From NCBI GenBank assembly GCA_011009095.1, contig VTPC01090522.1, forward strand, positions 50,060 to 114,059: DNA of 64,000 nt, read 5' to 3'. Origin of the DNA: Ignelater luminosus. Taxonomy: Eukaryota; Arthropoda; Insecta; Coleoptera; Elateridae. The notes below the pieces were generated by a model, which worked only from the letters and a program-made list of their open reading frames with translations, had not been told where the DNA came from and did not search any database. This document shows, one piece after another, positions 23,531 to 36,214 of this stretch; the stretch's first letter is position 1; each line of letters opens with the position of its first letter. The translations under genes and the position numbers were made by a program.

Positions 23531-25025
23531 TCAGTTTTTGTGGTTCATGAATTGCGATAAAGCCAAAAATGGAAGAGATTCTAACAACTGATATTGAAAA
23601 TCATTAAATTGATTTGTTCAAGAAATACAAATGGCCATCGACAAATTTCATTTCTCCTTGTTAGAAGTTTCTGATTTCTTGCAATTTCGAATTCAAAAAA
23701 AATTATATTGAATACCCAAATGGTCAAATTACAAAAATAATATTTTTTTGGCATTTAATCTTTTGGAAACCAATAGCTTTTATTATAGAATAAACTTAAA
23801 ATCAATCAAGAATAAAATGCAAAGTCATGTTTTTGCATAAAATTGAAGTTTCCCTAAAAAATCCCAAATGATGCAATCGCGTTATTATATTTATAAGCGA
23901 TGAAGCTTATTCTTTTACCAAATTAAAATTTACAAAACTAAATCAAAATTAAAGTGTGATACTTTTCAATATTTCAAGTGTCACCAGGTTCCGTATTGAA
24001 GTGGTATCAATTGAAAAAAAGTCACCTTAACAAAATCAGAATTTCCCAAAGCGATAAACATTAAAAGCAAAAGCTGTTCAGATAATATTTAATTTATTGT
24101 TGGCACTGAAATTCCAGTTTTGTTAAATGTTAAAAGGTTACAGATAAAAATTTTATATTTATTATTAATACTGCAATTAAGAAATTTGAACTCTCAAAAT
24201 ACTAGAAAATTTTCTAAACAAAAATCAAAAAATTCTATAAATTGACAAATAATTTGACAATTTTGATTAAACGACATTTTAATTCAACACAAAATAAGTT
24301 AAGTTTAATTCAGAAAAACTTACCTTTCTATCACAAAAATGAAAATCAAAAAGAAATTCACACGAAATAACCGGAGTTTATTTCTAGCAAGACAACCTTT
24401 CGTGACCGCAGAACTTTTGAGATTGATTGAATTAAAGTTGATTTTAAAAGGATGGAGTAGTTCAAGTCGATCACGTGACACCTATTGTTTCGAATCAACA
24501 TTAAGTAACAAGATTCTTATTTAATCAATAAAATATTATGGTTTATCAACTTTATTTGTATAATGAGCTTTCTCTGTAGAAAATAAATTTAAAAAGAATG
24601 ATAAATATTTACCATTCGTCTGTTAAAACTTATTTTTACATAAAAAAACAAACTTTTACCAAAACTGAAGCTATTCTTTTATCAATTAAAACTTGTTTGA
24701 CTAATAAAATTAACGTAGGTCCTTAATCGAGGTTATTATAATATTTATTTTATTACCTATTTAACATTCTTTTGGAAATAAGCCAAAAGTGACAACACAC
24801 ATTATGAAATTATCAACTGTTTATCTTTCGATATATTTTTTTTATGTTAGACCGTTCACTTTTGAAAACTTTGTCTAGTTCAGTTAGTAATGACTGGTAA
24901 ACGGTAGTAGATCAAGAATCAAATAGCGGATTAGTAATAATCCTTACTTATCTTTGAATACGGTATTTACTTACCTTCTCTATATTATAAGCACGGTATT
25001 TATGTACTCTAACGGTTTTCATGTA
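23531..25025. other. AT-rich intergenic sequence
   Basis: I see no gene, inverted repeat or transposon motif that I can support here. Confidence 0.3.
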
Positions 25026-26013
25026 CAGTGTGATCCAATTTGGATGGAATTAAATCGGTAACTTTCTTATTAGCGTGAATAAATGAAAACGACTTAAGTA
25101 CGCGTGGCCCCTTTTTTTATGCTTGTTCCATTACCGTTGCCAAAAATAAGCTGCCGTCTTTTGTTTTTTCCCTAGAGAGAAAAAGTGAAAAATGCCCGAT
25201 TTCTTCAATTTGCTGTAACTCCTTCGAAGCTAGAACAAAATCATTTAAGCATTGTTCAGGCACTTTTTAACGTAGAATCTAATGCCTCTAGTCGTTGTTT
25301 TCTAGCCCTTTCCATAACTGCGCTATAACTCAAAGTTGAATTTTCTAAATGGACCGATTCCTTCAATTTGGTGTAACTCCTTTATTTTCGAAGCTACAAC
25401 AAAATCATTTTAGCATCGTTAAAGCACTTTCTAACGTAGAATTTAATGCCGTCAGTCGTTTTTTTCTAGTCCTTTCCATAACTGCGCTGTAACTTAAAGT
25501 TTAATTTCTTGAATGGTCCATCTAAAAATTCAACTTTGAGTTACAGCGTAATTATGGAAAGGACTAGAGAAAAACAACTGACGGTATTCATTTCTAAGTT
25601 AAAAAGTGCCTCAACAATGCTAAATTTTTTTTGTTGTAGCTTTGAAAATAAAGGAGTTACGGCAAATTGAAGGAATCGGTCCATTTAAAAAATTCAACTT
25701 TGAGTTACAGCGCAGTTATGGAGAGGGCTAGAAAACAACGACTGGCGACATTAAATTCTACGTTAAAAAGTGCCTCAACAATGTTTAAATGATTTTGGTG
25801 TAGCTTCAAAAATAAAGGAGTTACAGCAAATTGAAGAAATTGGCCATTTTTCACTTTTTCTCTCTAGGGAAAAAACAAAAGACGCCAGCTTATTTCTGGC
25901 AACGGTAATGGAATAAGCATAAAAAAAGAGGTCACGAGTACTTAAGCCGTTTTTATTTATCTGCGCTAATAGGAAAGTTACCCATTTAATCCCATCGAAA
26001 TTGGACCACACTG
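25026..26013. mobile_element. 988-bp foldback palindrome with iterated modules
   Basis: Almost the whole element is one imperfect palindrome centred near 25519. The left end CAGTGTGATCCAATTTGGAT (from 25026) pairs with the inverse ending CCACACTG at 26013; pairing continues to the middle with scattered mismatches. Each arm also contains two direct copies of a module of about 157 bp (starting near 25202 and 25358: TTCAATTTG.TGTAACTCC, ... CTAACGTAGAAT, ... CATAACTGCGCT), so the order is end, module, module, inverted module, inverted module, end. TA precedes the left end; CA follows the right. No transposase. Confidence 0.85.
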
Positions 26014-27900
26014 CACACAATTCTGATACTTGACTTGCTTTTAGCTGAAGTTTCTCAGTTTTGATTCACCAAATGAGACATTCATATTTAGGACTTTTCT
26101 GCAAATCTAAGTAAGGATACCGTTGCCTCTCTTTCGAGGTTTATCTGACCAATGGTCACGGTGACCATTCCACCATAATTTGCATAAAGATTTTTTAACC
26201 TTTTTTCTCTTTCTGCATCAGAATATATCCAAAAGAACATCTAAAGCAATATCATAGCAATAACTTACTCTAGATAGGTCTTGTTGCAATATATCTAGGG
26301 ATTTATCAAAAACCAAATTCTCCAAAAAAGAGCATGCATTTTGTGAAGTTTTAGCTTCAACTTTGAGTTTACATTTCTTAGTAATCTTCTCTCAAAAAAC
26401 TATCAAAAATTCTTATGCCAGAATGTTTTAGGAGATATAAGATTAATCAGAGTTGAATTCAAAAAATTGCGGCCCTTATATTTATAGACCAATCTATTCC
26501 GGAGTAGGAAGAATTTGTAGGCAAAAGTTCACTTTAACAAACTCTGCTAGAACCCAGTGGAAACACTTTCTCAGACATTCACCAGTGGCGTGCATCTCCG
26601 TGCAAATTTAGAAAATATCCTGAATGTACAAATTGTTTCTATTTTGCATAATCACAGCTTCTGATACCTCTTTCAAATTTTGTCTAGCTGCCTGTGTTCA
26701 AATCAGCACGCAGAGGTTACTTTTGTGAATTATATTGCCTTTCATGGGTACCAGTACCTCTTTTAGGCTGTGGTATTTTATTAAATCAAAAGTGTAGCTA
26801 AACATTTTTTACCACATCACTACTTCCAGCATAAAGTAAAGTTAACCCGATTAAACATATTTCTTTAAGATAGAGTTTCTTTTAATAACTAAAGTAATGA
26901 ATGACGCAATCAAAGATTCCAATCTCAGCATGAATGATTAAAAAAGAACAATTCAATGCCTCACAGACTCCTTTCTTCGGGATCACCTGAGGTAGTAGTA
27001 GCAGTAGTGTGATTGAAGCAGTCAAAAGATTAAGAACCCTAACTTTAAGCATCTCATCTGAATTATGGATTTTGTTGGTGTTTTTCCTCAGTTTGTCTCA
27101 AAATCCAAAACACTGACCAAATTAAAATTTAAGGTCACCAAAAGAGTATCTGCAAGACTGTGCTAACTTTTAGCAACACAAGCTTGTAGGTACAAGGAAA
27201 TGAGCATTTTCTAATTTACTTGATAATTTCCAATTTTCGGCTAGAGATTGTTTGACTCGGATTGTTCCATTTTACATATTCTCGTGCTTTTGAGGGTTTC
27301 CAACATTTATTCAATGCTATTCTAAATTTGCCCAAATCTAACTTCCAACTTACTTACCTGCATTACTTGTAGTAATAGTAATAGCTATAGTGGAAAAAAA
27401 CTGTCAGATACAGTGAGTAGTTAACACTGAATGTTCTTTACTTCTTCTACCAAAATTCTATTTAGATTCTGAAAACATCTTTCACTTGAGGAGAGGAGAG
27501 GGTGCAAATGCACGCTCTTAAACTTCTCTCGTGTCATCTGGCTAATCCAATACACAAAGGTTAATTCTGCCAAATTTTCGAAATGGGAAAGAAATAAAGA
27601 AATAAATTTGTCCAATTACAAGGACATGTGATGTATAGTCGGTGAAGACTCAACAGTACACGGCAGGCAAACGAGAGACAATCATAAAAAAGTAACCGTT
27701 GTCTTAAGTATTAGCATATTGATATGCATCAATTGCCAGTTTACAATTTGATCTACAGTAATAGAAAGACCGGGACAAATTACCTTTCTCCTACGAAAAT
27801 AAGAATTGTGTTTTATATAAGTTTTCCCTACGTAGTCGATGCCAGAAGTCGTAAGGTATCGTTTGCTCTAGACTGGGAATTCTCAAATTCTCGAGAAACG
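26014..27900. other. Intergenic sequence without recognised genes
   Basis: Mixed AT-rich sequence with only short open frames. No protein family or repeat structure recognised. Confidence 0.3.
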
Positions 27901-27904
27901 TGTG

Positions 27905-28205
27905 TAAACATGCGTATCAAGTTTGCGAGTATGCCTTGTGAGATGCGTTTCGTAATCTCAATACCTAGTTTTAGTTGCGAGGCGCCTCACTCTGAGCTGC
28001 CGCGACTCAATAGACAGACCTTTTGTGATTTCGTTGCCTCGCGTGCTTGGAGTGGTGATATGTTTGCCTCGCTCTCGCTGATTTGTGAGCTTGTCATGGT
28101 CTCTTGATCAGACATCCGAAGCAAAAGCAAAGCAGCTTCGCAAGACCTCCGCGCAAAACATCCTCGCAAAGTCGATAGGCTCAGTAAGATACGAAACCTA
28201 TGCAA
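27905..28205. repeat. GC-richer patch with imperfect inverted repeat
   Basis: A local GC-rich island. GTTTGCGAGTATGCC at 27919-27936 pairs imperfectly with GCAAAACATCCTCGCAAAG at 28152-28171, and TTGCGAGGC near 27975 pairs with GCCTCGCGT near 28037. Both strands are open for 70-130 codons but the peptides match nothing I know. Probably a decayed non-autonomous element. Confidence 0.3.
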
Positions 28206-28459
28206 ACGGTATAAGTTTCACCCATTGGTCGTCATTCGTTTTCGTTTTTCTTTATTCTTTTGACCTTGAAGACGGCGTTTTTCTAAACTTTTTTGTAGAT
28301 AAATGACTGAGCTATCAACTGGTATAAACCGTTTTGCTTCATTACCACAAATAGCAAAGCTATAAAACACCAAAAATACACGCTATTGATTATTTTTAAA
28401 TAGTTATACCGAAGAATAATTGAAGATCGGCTGAACCCTACCTGAATTGTGTCCTATAC

Positions 28460-28800
28460 TACTCGTCGCCGTCGTCGTCGTCGTATCCTTTATCGGTTTA
28501 GGTCTTGTCCTGTTCCGCTTCACCAACGCTTTCCTGGTCTGTCAATACTTCGTCGGCCTCTGGGGTTATATCTTCTTATGATATTTGGTATTTTTGTTTC
28601 TTCCATTCTGTTTAAATGTTGTACCCATTTTTGTTTATAACATTCTTGTTTTCTCTTCTAATGATTCTACTTTTAGTTTGTTTCTTATTGCATCATTCCT
28701 TATTCTGTCTTCTCTTGTGATTCCTTTTATACGTCTTAGAAATTTCATTTCAGCTATTCTTAGAGCTTCGATTTCCTTTTTTGTTTGTGTAGGCTATACA
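28460..28800 (-). pseudogene. 3' end of an RTE-like LINE reverse transcriptase ORF
   Basis: The minus strand from about 28790 to 28650 reads ALRIAEMKFLRRIKGITR followed by a DRIRN segment, the conserved C-terminal region after the reverse transcriptase palm in RTE-like and related LINEs. Stops follow soon. The downstream end holds a short GTC/GAC trinucleotide run (28466-28490). No complete domain remains. Confidence 0.7.
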
Positions 28801-31800
28801 ACAAAAAGAAACCCGTGATGAGACAAACTTTTCGTTTCCGGGAATCAGGGCCAGGCTCTTTAATTTTTGTCTTGTGTGAGTGAAGGGAAAAAGCAAAATC
28901 GAGTCAGATGTAACTTGCACTAACTTATTGAAAAAATCTTTTATAAACTAATAATTGCAATGTTCAGATTTTGGCCATTTTCCAATTTGCATAACTTTGT
29001 TTTCGAGAGTAATCTGTTTACCTAAGGATGATCTATCTCAGGACATCCTTAGTACACATGTTTAATTCTATTCGCTCAACTCTCTATATCCCCCCTCCCT
29101 ATGAATCGTTTTTTCCAGAGCACCGTCACTGGAAATGGTCAAATGCGTTTTAGTAGTAATTGTACATAGTAGAATCATCATATAGGAATGAGTCTCTCAA
29201 ATGACGTTTCGATATTTCTCAAAAATCTCCATATTCATATCTAAGGAACAAAATTGAAATCTGGTTAGCTTAAAACAATGGTAGAGTTTTCCAAAATACA
29301 GCGTCCCTACTGGAACTCCTTAATTATGGACACTAAGATGGACCCAGATGGTTTTTCAGGTCTGAGTTCGCTTTCTTTTCTATTGGGAAAAGAAGTGACC
29401 GTGAAAGGTACATTTTGAGTCTTCCATCTTTAGATCTCTGATGCAGAGTTGGCGGTTGGGTATTTGGCGATTATGGTAGACTTCCTTATTCGTCACTGCA
29501 GCACCTAGTCGCCACGGTGACTACAGCAAGTTGCCTCATTTGCAGGTGCTTGCACCAGCCTTGCTTTGACGTCCTCGTGTCCGTTCCTTTCGGAATAAAA
29601 AATTAATAGCAGACATTTTTCGATTCCATTAGGTCTCATTTGAGAAGGAGACTGATACTGAGTTTCTAAAAATTCATTTATTCTCCAAAATGTCTGTCTA
29701 CTTGTTGAACATGCTTCCTCCATAATTAATACCTGACTTTCCATGGCTGACAAAAGATAGAAAATTGAAGTTTTGAGTATTTGATGGGAATTCTAAAAGG
29801 TTAGATCTGATTATGGAAATTATCTTTTTACGTAGAGTAAAGACAAACATTCTTCTATAGTATAAATCCCAGGAGGTACTAAATATGTTTGAACGGTAAA
29901 GTTTCAATGGGTACTGTTTCACGTTTATTGAAAAGGGATTACAATATCAAACGACAGAAGATTTGGAAGACCATCACTCACCTAGGGCAAACACATAACA
30001 AGTTTGTTGTGTTAAGACAAAGAAAAGTAAAATATCGGTTTTAATGATAAGAAATGAAACTTGGTAGTAATCTGTACTGTTGTATACCTGTTGTTAATGT
30101 TGTACAGTAAAAGCTTGGTAAGTTCCTTATGTCAATGCCTTTCAATTGAGTCTACGCCAGTGCAAGTATAAGAAATGATCAAAAATATCAGACCTGAGGC
30201 TTTGATAATTATGCTGCATTACAGATGCAAAAAAAGAAAAATAGGGAAAAAAGAAAACATGCAAAACCAAGATGCTACGATCTTGAGCATTATCTATAGT
30301 AACTCAAGTAATAGATTAGCTACCAAATAAGTATCTGTCCAAGCAGAATCGTAACGTGTTAAATTCTGGAATAATAACGAATGCAAATTCTAATTTGAAG
30401 TGTTCCAAGTTCAGGTATGAAAACTGCAACAATGGTCTTTATGAAACTATAAAACTACAAACCGGATTTACTGTTGGGCCTTTACTGTTTAATTCCTTGA
30501 AGAAAATCAAGATATAAATTAAGGATATTTTATATTCATGTTACTTAAACTTAAAACGCAAAATACTGCAAATTAAAAACTACCATGAAGAAATAGCTGA
30601 TTCGTTCTTGATTATTTTGTTATTTCTGTAAAGTCTGTTATACCTTCTTTATCGACATTGTTGCTTAATTTGACTAAAAGAAAACGTGACCGCAAAGTTA
30701 TTGTTTATGTCCAATCGAATGATAATTAAAACATGAGACTTGTGCAATATTTATGAATTTAAGATTCATAACACGGGTATCAAATAAAAGGAGACCAAAA
30801 AGTAATATTTATTTTAATAATGTTAATTATGTATTTTAATAAAACAAATATTACTATCTAATTAATAATAATAATAAAAATATTTATTTAAGCCTAAACA
30901 ATTATTTCATCATTTTAATACTTAAATATATATAATATATGGATAATTTATGTTTGGCTTTTCTGTCATTTTAAACTTTGCAATGTTTAACAAATAACAG
31001 CTTCATTCTTTTTGATAATGTTTCTAGGAATAATGAAAAGTAACAATTATTTTGACAATATCAATTTGAAAGTTCAATTTATTCAAATTTAGTTGAACTT
31101 TTGTATCTTACGTTTTGTAAGAAAAACCTTGAAATTATCTTGAGATTTTTAAAAATACGAAATTTTTGAATGAGACGTACTTGATTATGTAAACATTGAA
31201 GTTTTTATTTTCAGCAAAAAACTATTTTAATACGTTTTTTCTGTGCTTTTTTTAAATATAATATCTGTTGATAAATTCTATATTAATCTACAAAATACAT
31301 ATAATAGCAAAATTAAATTGATTAGATAGTAATTTATGTTCTTGTAGACCTTTCATCTTTTTAATTAAATTGTAAATAAACATTTGAATACAATATCGAT
31401 ATTTACAAACAATCTCACGTGTTTGTTAAGTATATCTCATTTATTTATATCTTCTGATTAGATGATTATCAAATTATTTTTCTTGCGTTTGAACGTTCAA
31501 CAAAAGCCAATCTTTTATATCCAGTTGCGTTTTAAAAGAAGTCCCATTTATCTTTTCAACTTAGCAATTCAATATGGAATTGAGAATTCGTAAGGCAAAA
31601 ACTTGATAAATCTGAAAATCTAATTTTAATTTATAGGGATAAGCATAAGTTAGAAGAGTTTTCAATTCAGTCGAGAAAGCAAATATCGTTATTTGCAAAA
31701 ATAAAAATTTCTAAACAAATCTTGAATTATTTGCTTATTTTATCCTGAAAATCTGGGTACAAATTGACACTACTATTTCAACGGATGCTTGCCACTTCTG

Positions 31801-32214
31801 ACTACTTCTTCAATTTTTTTATCCTTTGGAAAAAGTTTTAAAATAAAGATCATGAAAATGGCAATAGAAAACGGAAAACTCAACAGGCTCTTAATTGTGA
31901 AGAAAGCATTTACTAGATATTCTTAACTCTTTCATATGATTACCAAAGAACTAAATACTCACTCGATATTGATTGAACAAAGTAAGATTAGGTGAATTTC
32001 TAAATACAAGTAGATAGGGATTTACTTACATTCAATCCTTTTAAAGGATGCCAAAAAAGCTTTTTGATCTACATATGCCCATATTTCCATTTGCAACATG
32101 TAGAGGATGCCAGACCAAACCAAAGACTAAGGTGAAAAATGCCCAAAAATCATTTTCGAGAGAATGAGAGATCATGTAAAAGATAATATTTTTTTACCTT
32201 ACTTACTTAATCCT
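28801..32214. other. AT-rich intergenic sequence
   Basis: No gene recognised. The short open frames at 29505-29922 (minus) have no family features. Very AT-rich from 30780 to 31800. Confidence 0.3.
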
Positions 32215-34240
32215 GAGCCTTTTTACCGTTAGATGTTGGACTATATGATAGTTGCGTTGGTTTTCTCGATTTGCGCTTCTTCTTCCATTTTTTCCTACCT
32301 TGAGCTTACTTCTTTGCTTGTCTCCATGATATGCCCTTCTGTTATACTGAACCCCTCACTTCTTCCATCCAAGTCTTTCATGGTCTCTTCTTTGGTTAGG
32401 TTGTTTCCTGATACTCTATACAAATGTTCTAATCATCCTAATTGTCTCTCTTTTATAGTTTCGTCTATGATTTTCACTCCTAGTTGGTCTCTAACCCTAC
32501 TTTTCCTATTTTTCCTCGTTTTCCCTTTATTTTTCATAGAAATCTTATTTTTTATTTCCTTCTATGAGCTGATGTTATTATTCTTTTGGCTACGTTTGTC
32601 TTTGATAGTTTCGGAACGTCCCTTTTCCCTAGGAATGTTGATTTTATAATGTTGAATATCCGTTCCATTTTTCCTATCCTTTCGTTTAGCTCTTTGTCTA
32701 ATTTTCGGTTACTTATTGCCCTTATCAGATACCTAAACTGGTTTACTTGCTCTGATTTTCATGTGCAATTTAGTTCTTGCTGTTATTATCATCCTCTCCT
32801 TCTTCCTGATGTTTATCTTCTTCATTCTTCTGTTCATCGCGTTCAAATTTTGCTCTTGGCCTTCCTCCGTTTTTCCAAGTTATCCGTAAACATGAACTTT
32901 AACTTTTGTACTCCTCTTTTTCGCAGGCATTTCCAGATGTACTCCTTTCTGACCTTATTAAACCAATATCTATAAAGCATAAATGATTTGACGATTTAGA
33001 GTGCTCATACCAGCCCAGGAAAATCTTTCTTGATCGGCCTATGGAGGCTTGGTATCGGCAATACGGGTTCCCTCTTGGGTTAAACCTGTCCCTAAGCCAG
33101 AACGCCCCTGTTCTGTATACCTTGTTTTGATTTAGAAATTAGGTCTTGTATACTTTTGCCTTTTCTAAAACCATATTGTGTTTTTCTTTCTAATGCATTT
33201 TCTGTGACTTTTCTTGTTCTTTTGATATGGACAAAAGTGTTATGCCCCTGCATTATTCGCAATCCCTTGAATCTATCCTTTCTTATATAAATGGCATTGT
33301 GATTTCCTTATTCCAGTCTTTAGGTATTTCTTTTTTGAAAAATATGTCGTTGAATAGTTTTCTTAATTTTTCCTATGTCTTTTCATCTGTGTTTTTGACC
33401 ATTTCCAGTGTTATTTCGTCTTTTCCTGGAGTTTTTACATTTTTTATTTCTCTGATCATTTTATTTAATTCATCAGTTATTTCTTCTACTTCTTGATAAT
33501 CATTTCTTGTGCTTTTGCGTGATATTCTTCTTCGTCTCGGTTTTCCGTTAATTCTTGGAAGTGTTGACATTACTTTTGCATTATCTCGTCTTCTTTGGTC
33601 AGTGTTGCTCCATTTTGTCTCTGACTCTTTTCATTTCGTGCAATTTCTTTTGTATTAATTGCTTTATTGTTTCATAATCATTTTTGATTATTTTGAAAAT
33701 TTCTTTCATTTCATTGTAACCAAAAATCTGCCCATGATCCTAGCTTCTCGACTTGTAGAACGTTCTTTACTTTTTTCGTTGTTTTTTTTATAGAATTTGT
33801 AGTCATCTTGTTTTTTTTGTTTGCAGGTTTTCTCCAGTTACTTTTTTTCTTTCACCTTTTAGGTATGGTATTTCACTAGCTTGCCCTTATCCGATCTCTG
33901 TTTGTAACTTTTAATGTTCTGCAACATTTCTTTGCTGCTTCGAGCATGCTTTCGTTCAGTTTTATCCATTTTTTCTCCATTTCCACTTGTTTTCTGATTT
34001 CTTATGCTTCAATTTGTAACTTTATATTTTTTTCTTTATTATTTCTCTTCTGCTTTGCGATTCTTCAATCTTATCTGCATTTATTTCTATTGTCACTAAT
34101 TAATGATCACTTCCAATTTTTCCCAGTCAATTTACCTTTAAATGCTTGATGTACTTCCATCTTTTCCCGTTTATTGAAAAGTAGTCTATTATTGAAAGAA
34201 CAGCAAAGAATTGGAGAATAAACATGAAGGGAAAACAAAG
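32215..34240 (-). pseudogene. RTE-like LINE, decayed, minus strand
   Basis: Reading the minus strand from 34240 down: an endonuclease C-terminus (VLSIIDYF...IGSDH, about 34220-34100); then the start of the reverse transcriptase (MIREIKNVKTPGKDEITLEM, about 33470-33400); a middle segment with FFKKEIPKDWN and YGFRKGKSIQDLI (about 33330-33130); and a C-terminal part with EHLYRVSGN (about 32430-32400) ending near 32215. Frameshifts and stops are frequent and the catalytic YADD box is not readable. The plus strand appears as long T-rich open frames, which are only shadows. Confidence 0.75.
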
Positions 34241-34280
34241 AAACAAAGAAAAATAAAAAAGAAACAAAATGAAATAACAA

Positions 34281-34677
34281 CCCATATAGCACACGGACAT
34301 CCTATGGATGGCCATTGGACGTCCAAATTTCGGCGTATGGATGTCCAGTTGACGTCCGTTTGTCACAACGTTGGACATCCTACGGACATCCGTTACTGGA
34401 CATAATTTGTACATTTTTTTGTACCTAATTTGGACAATTTCTGGACATAATTCGGACGATTCTTAGACATACATAATTCAGACGATGTTTGGATATAATC
34501 TGGACGACCTTTGAGCATAATTTGGACGATTTTAGATGACAAATAGATGTCCAGTGGAGGTCCACCAACGGTCGTCCAGTGGACGTCCGTGTTTGAATGT
34601 TCAATTTACGTCCATGGACGTCGGGACGAAATTTCGATGACAAATGGACGTCCACTGGACGTCCGGTGCTATATGGG
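34281..34677. mobile_element. 397-bp element packed with GGACGTCC palindromes
   Basis: The ends are CCCATATAGCAC(AC)CGGAC at 34281 and the inverse GTCCGGTGCTATATGGG ending at 34677. Inside, GGACGTCC or near variants (GGACATCC, GGATGTCC) recur many times in the outer thirds, and the middle third is a run of units of about 14-20 bases of the form ATAATTYGGACGATT. The core motif is its own reverse complement, so the element can fold in many registers. There is no ORF with transposase features, so it is non-autonomous. No certain target duplication. Confidence 0.8.
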
Positions 34678-34739
34678 AAAAGTAAGTATGTATGGAACGT
34701 GAGAAGCATAAAAGGAAAAGAAGAACTAATGAAAAAGAT

Positions 34740-35100
34740 GTAGAAATGTGGGTTGGATTATTTTGAGATTGCGGAAATAAAAAATAAGAAGAAAGTTCGC
34801 ACAAGAGAATGAAATCTGGACGGTACCTACATACCAATGAGGATACAAAAAAGGAAGAAAAAGAGAACTTGAAGCTCTACAAACCACAGTAGATAATGGA
34901 GGAATCAACACACTCATAATGAATGATCTAAATGGAAGAGTGGGGGACGCAAATAAAGGCATAGGACATATTATGGCATAAGAAGGGGAAATACAAAGAG
35001 AATAACAATAATAAACCTTAACATAGAAAATGGTTTAATTATCACAAATACAAGGTTCAAACACCAAGACTTACCTAAACAAAAATAAAAACATAATTTC
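34740..35100 (+). pseudogene. LINE endonuclease fragment, plus strand
   Basis: Plus-strand translation gives TYIPMRIQK and, further on, INTLIMNDLNGRVGDAN at about 34905-34960, the GDFN.R.G motif region of the apurinic-like endonuclease of RTE-type LINEs (the first G of the motif is N here). Stops appear right after. Its orientation is opposite to the LINE body at 32215-34240. Confidence 0.6.
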
Positions 35101-35249
35101 ATTATATGTTATCTACAAAAGTTTTTGATATTGAAAGATTCTAAAAGTCTACCGCTGTATGATGCATAATCTAACCAAAAGAAAAACGAGAGGTGCACAT
35201 CTATCAAACGAAGCAATTTTAATTAATGGTTTTTTCTAGGTACTGGCCC

Positions 35250-35350
35250 GGGAGACTAGAAGTTCAGAGACTCTAGCACCAAGTAGAACCAAAATCCAAA
35301 ACCTCAACCTGCCACTAGGTCAAAACATACAATATTTTCACTCTCCGGGG
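35250..35350. repeat. Dispersed repeat, copy 1
   Basis: A stretch reading AGAGACTCTAGCACCAAGTAGAACC followed by CAAAACCTCAACCT and GTCAAAACATA resembles 40240-40335 in the same orientation. It is probably a shared remnant of one transposon family. The rest of 35100-36200 shows no gene. Confidence 0.4.
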
Positions 35351-36214
35351 CCAAATATGTTCAATCCAGTACTGGGCAAGAGTTTATGCAATAAGATGCG
35401 TAGATAAAAACTTTAAAATGAACTGCCTGGTACAGGATGGCCATGCGATAGCAGTAGCGACCTCGCAGAACCGTTTATTACCTATCTATGTAAACAAACG
35501 AATCGGCATACTATTAAACACACAGGTGGTATTCAAAGCTTTCCAAAGGGCTAAAGCGACACGAAACTTGTGCTGGAGTGTCTTTTAATGCGCTGTAGTG
35601 TAGTTAAGTTGATTTAGGAATTGGAACACATTGATGAACTGAGATTGGAAAATCTTTTCTTTGATTCTAGAAATATCTAAGTATTTCCTAAGAGAAGCCA
35701 CAAAAGCATGAACTAAAGAACAACCAAGTCAAATCTGAACAGGCAACATTAGAAACAGGCATAATAAGAAGTAAAAGACTCAGCCATAAACCACGGTATA
35801 GGGCTACTTGTAAGCCACATATATCTGTAAGAATGGTGATCTAGACTGCAGGCCCTGTCCGGAAGGCGCGGAAACCTAATCCTTCGTTGTATACCTACCC
35901 TCTTTTGTCATAAACCGTAATCTTGTCTAATTAACTGTTTGAATTTCCCATGTTTGCTATTATTTTATGTTAAATGATTTAATTCCAAATTTCTTTTGCT
36001 TGATCCAACTGCATTATTAGTAATTATACAAACTTTAAAGTTAATATGAAGGTAACTAATACTTTACAACTTAATTACCTACCAAAATTGTTTAGAATAG
36101 TTGATTAGAATATAAATTACTCGAAACAATTAAATAAAACAAAAACAGGAGTTTTATTCATTCATTATATTATTTACATAATGCATACAGACTCTACGAT
36201 ATTTTATTATTATA

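Noticed and set aside
27724-28107. 127-codon plus-strand ORF in a GC-richer patch
   Set aside because: No recognisable domain, the opposite strand is also open, and the region is an imperfect inverted repeat.
32233-32975. Long plus-strand open frames rich in Phe, Leu and Ser
   Set aside because: They are the T-rich complement of a minus-strand LINE body; the hydrophobic peptides come from poly-T and are not membrane proteins.
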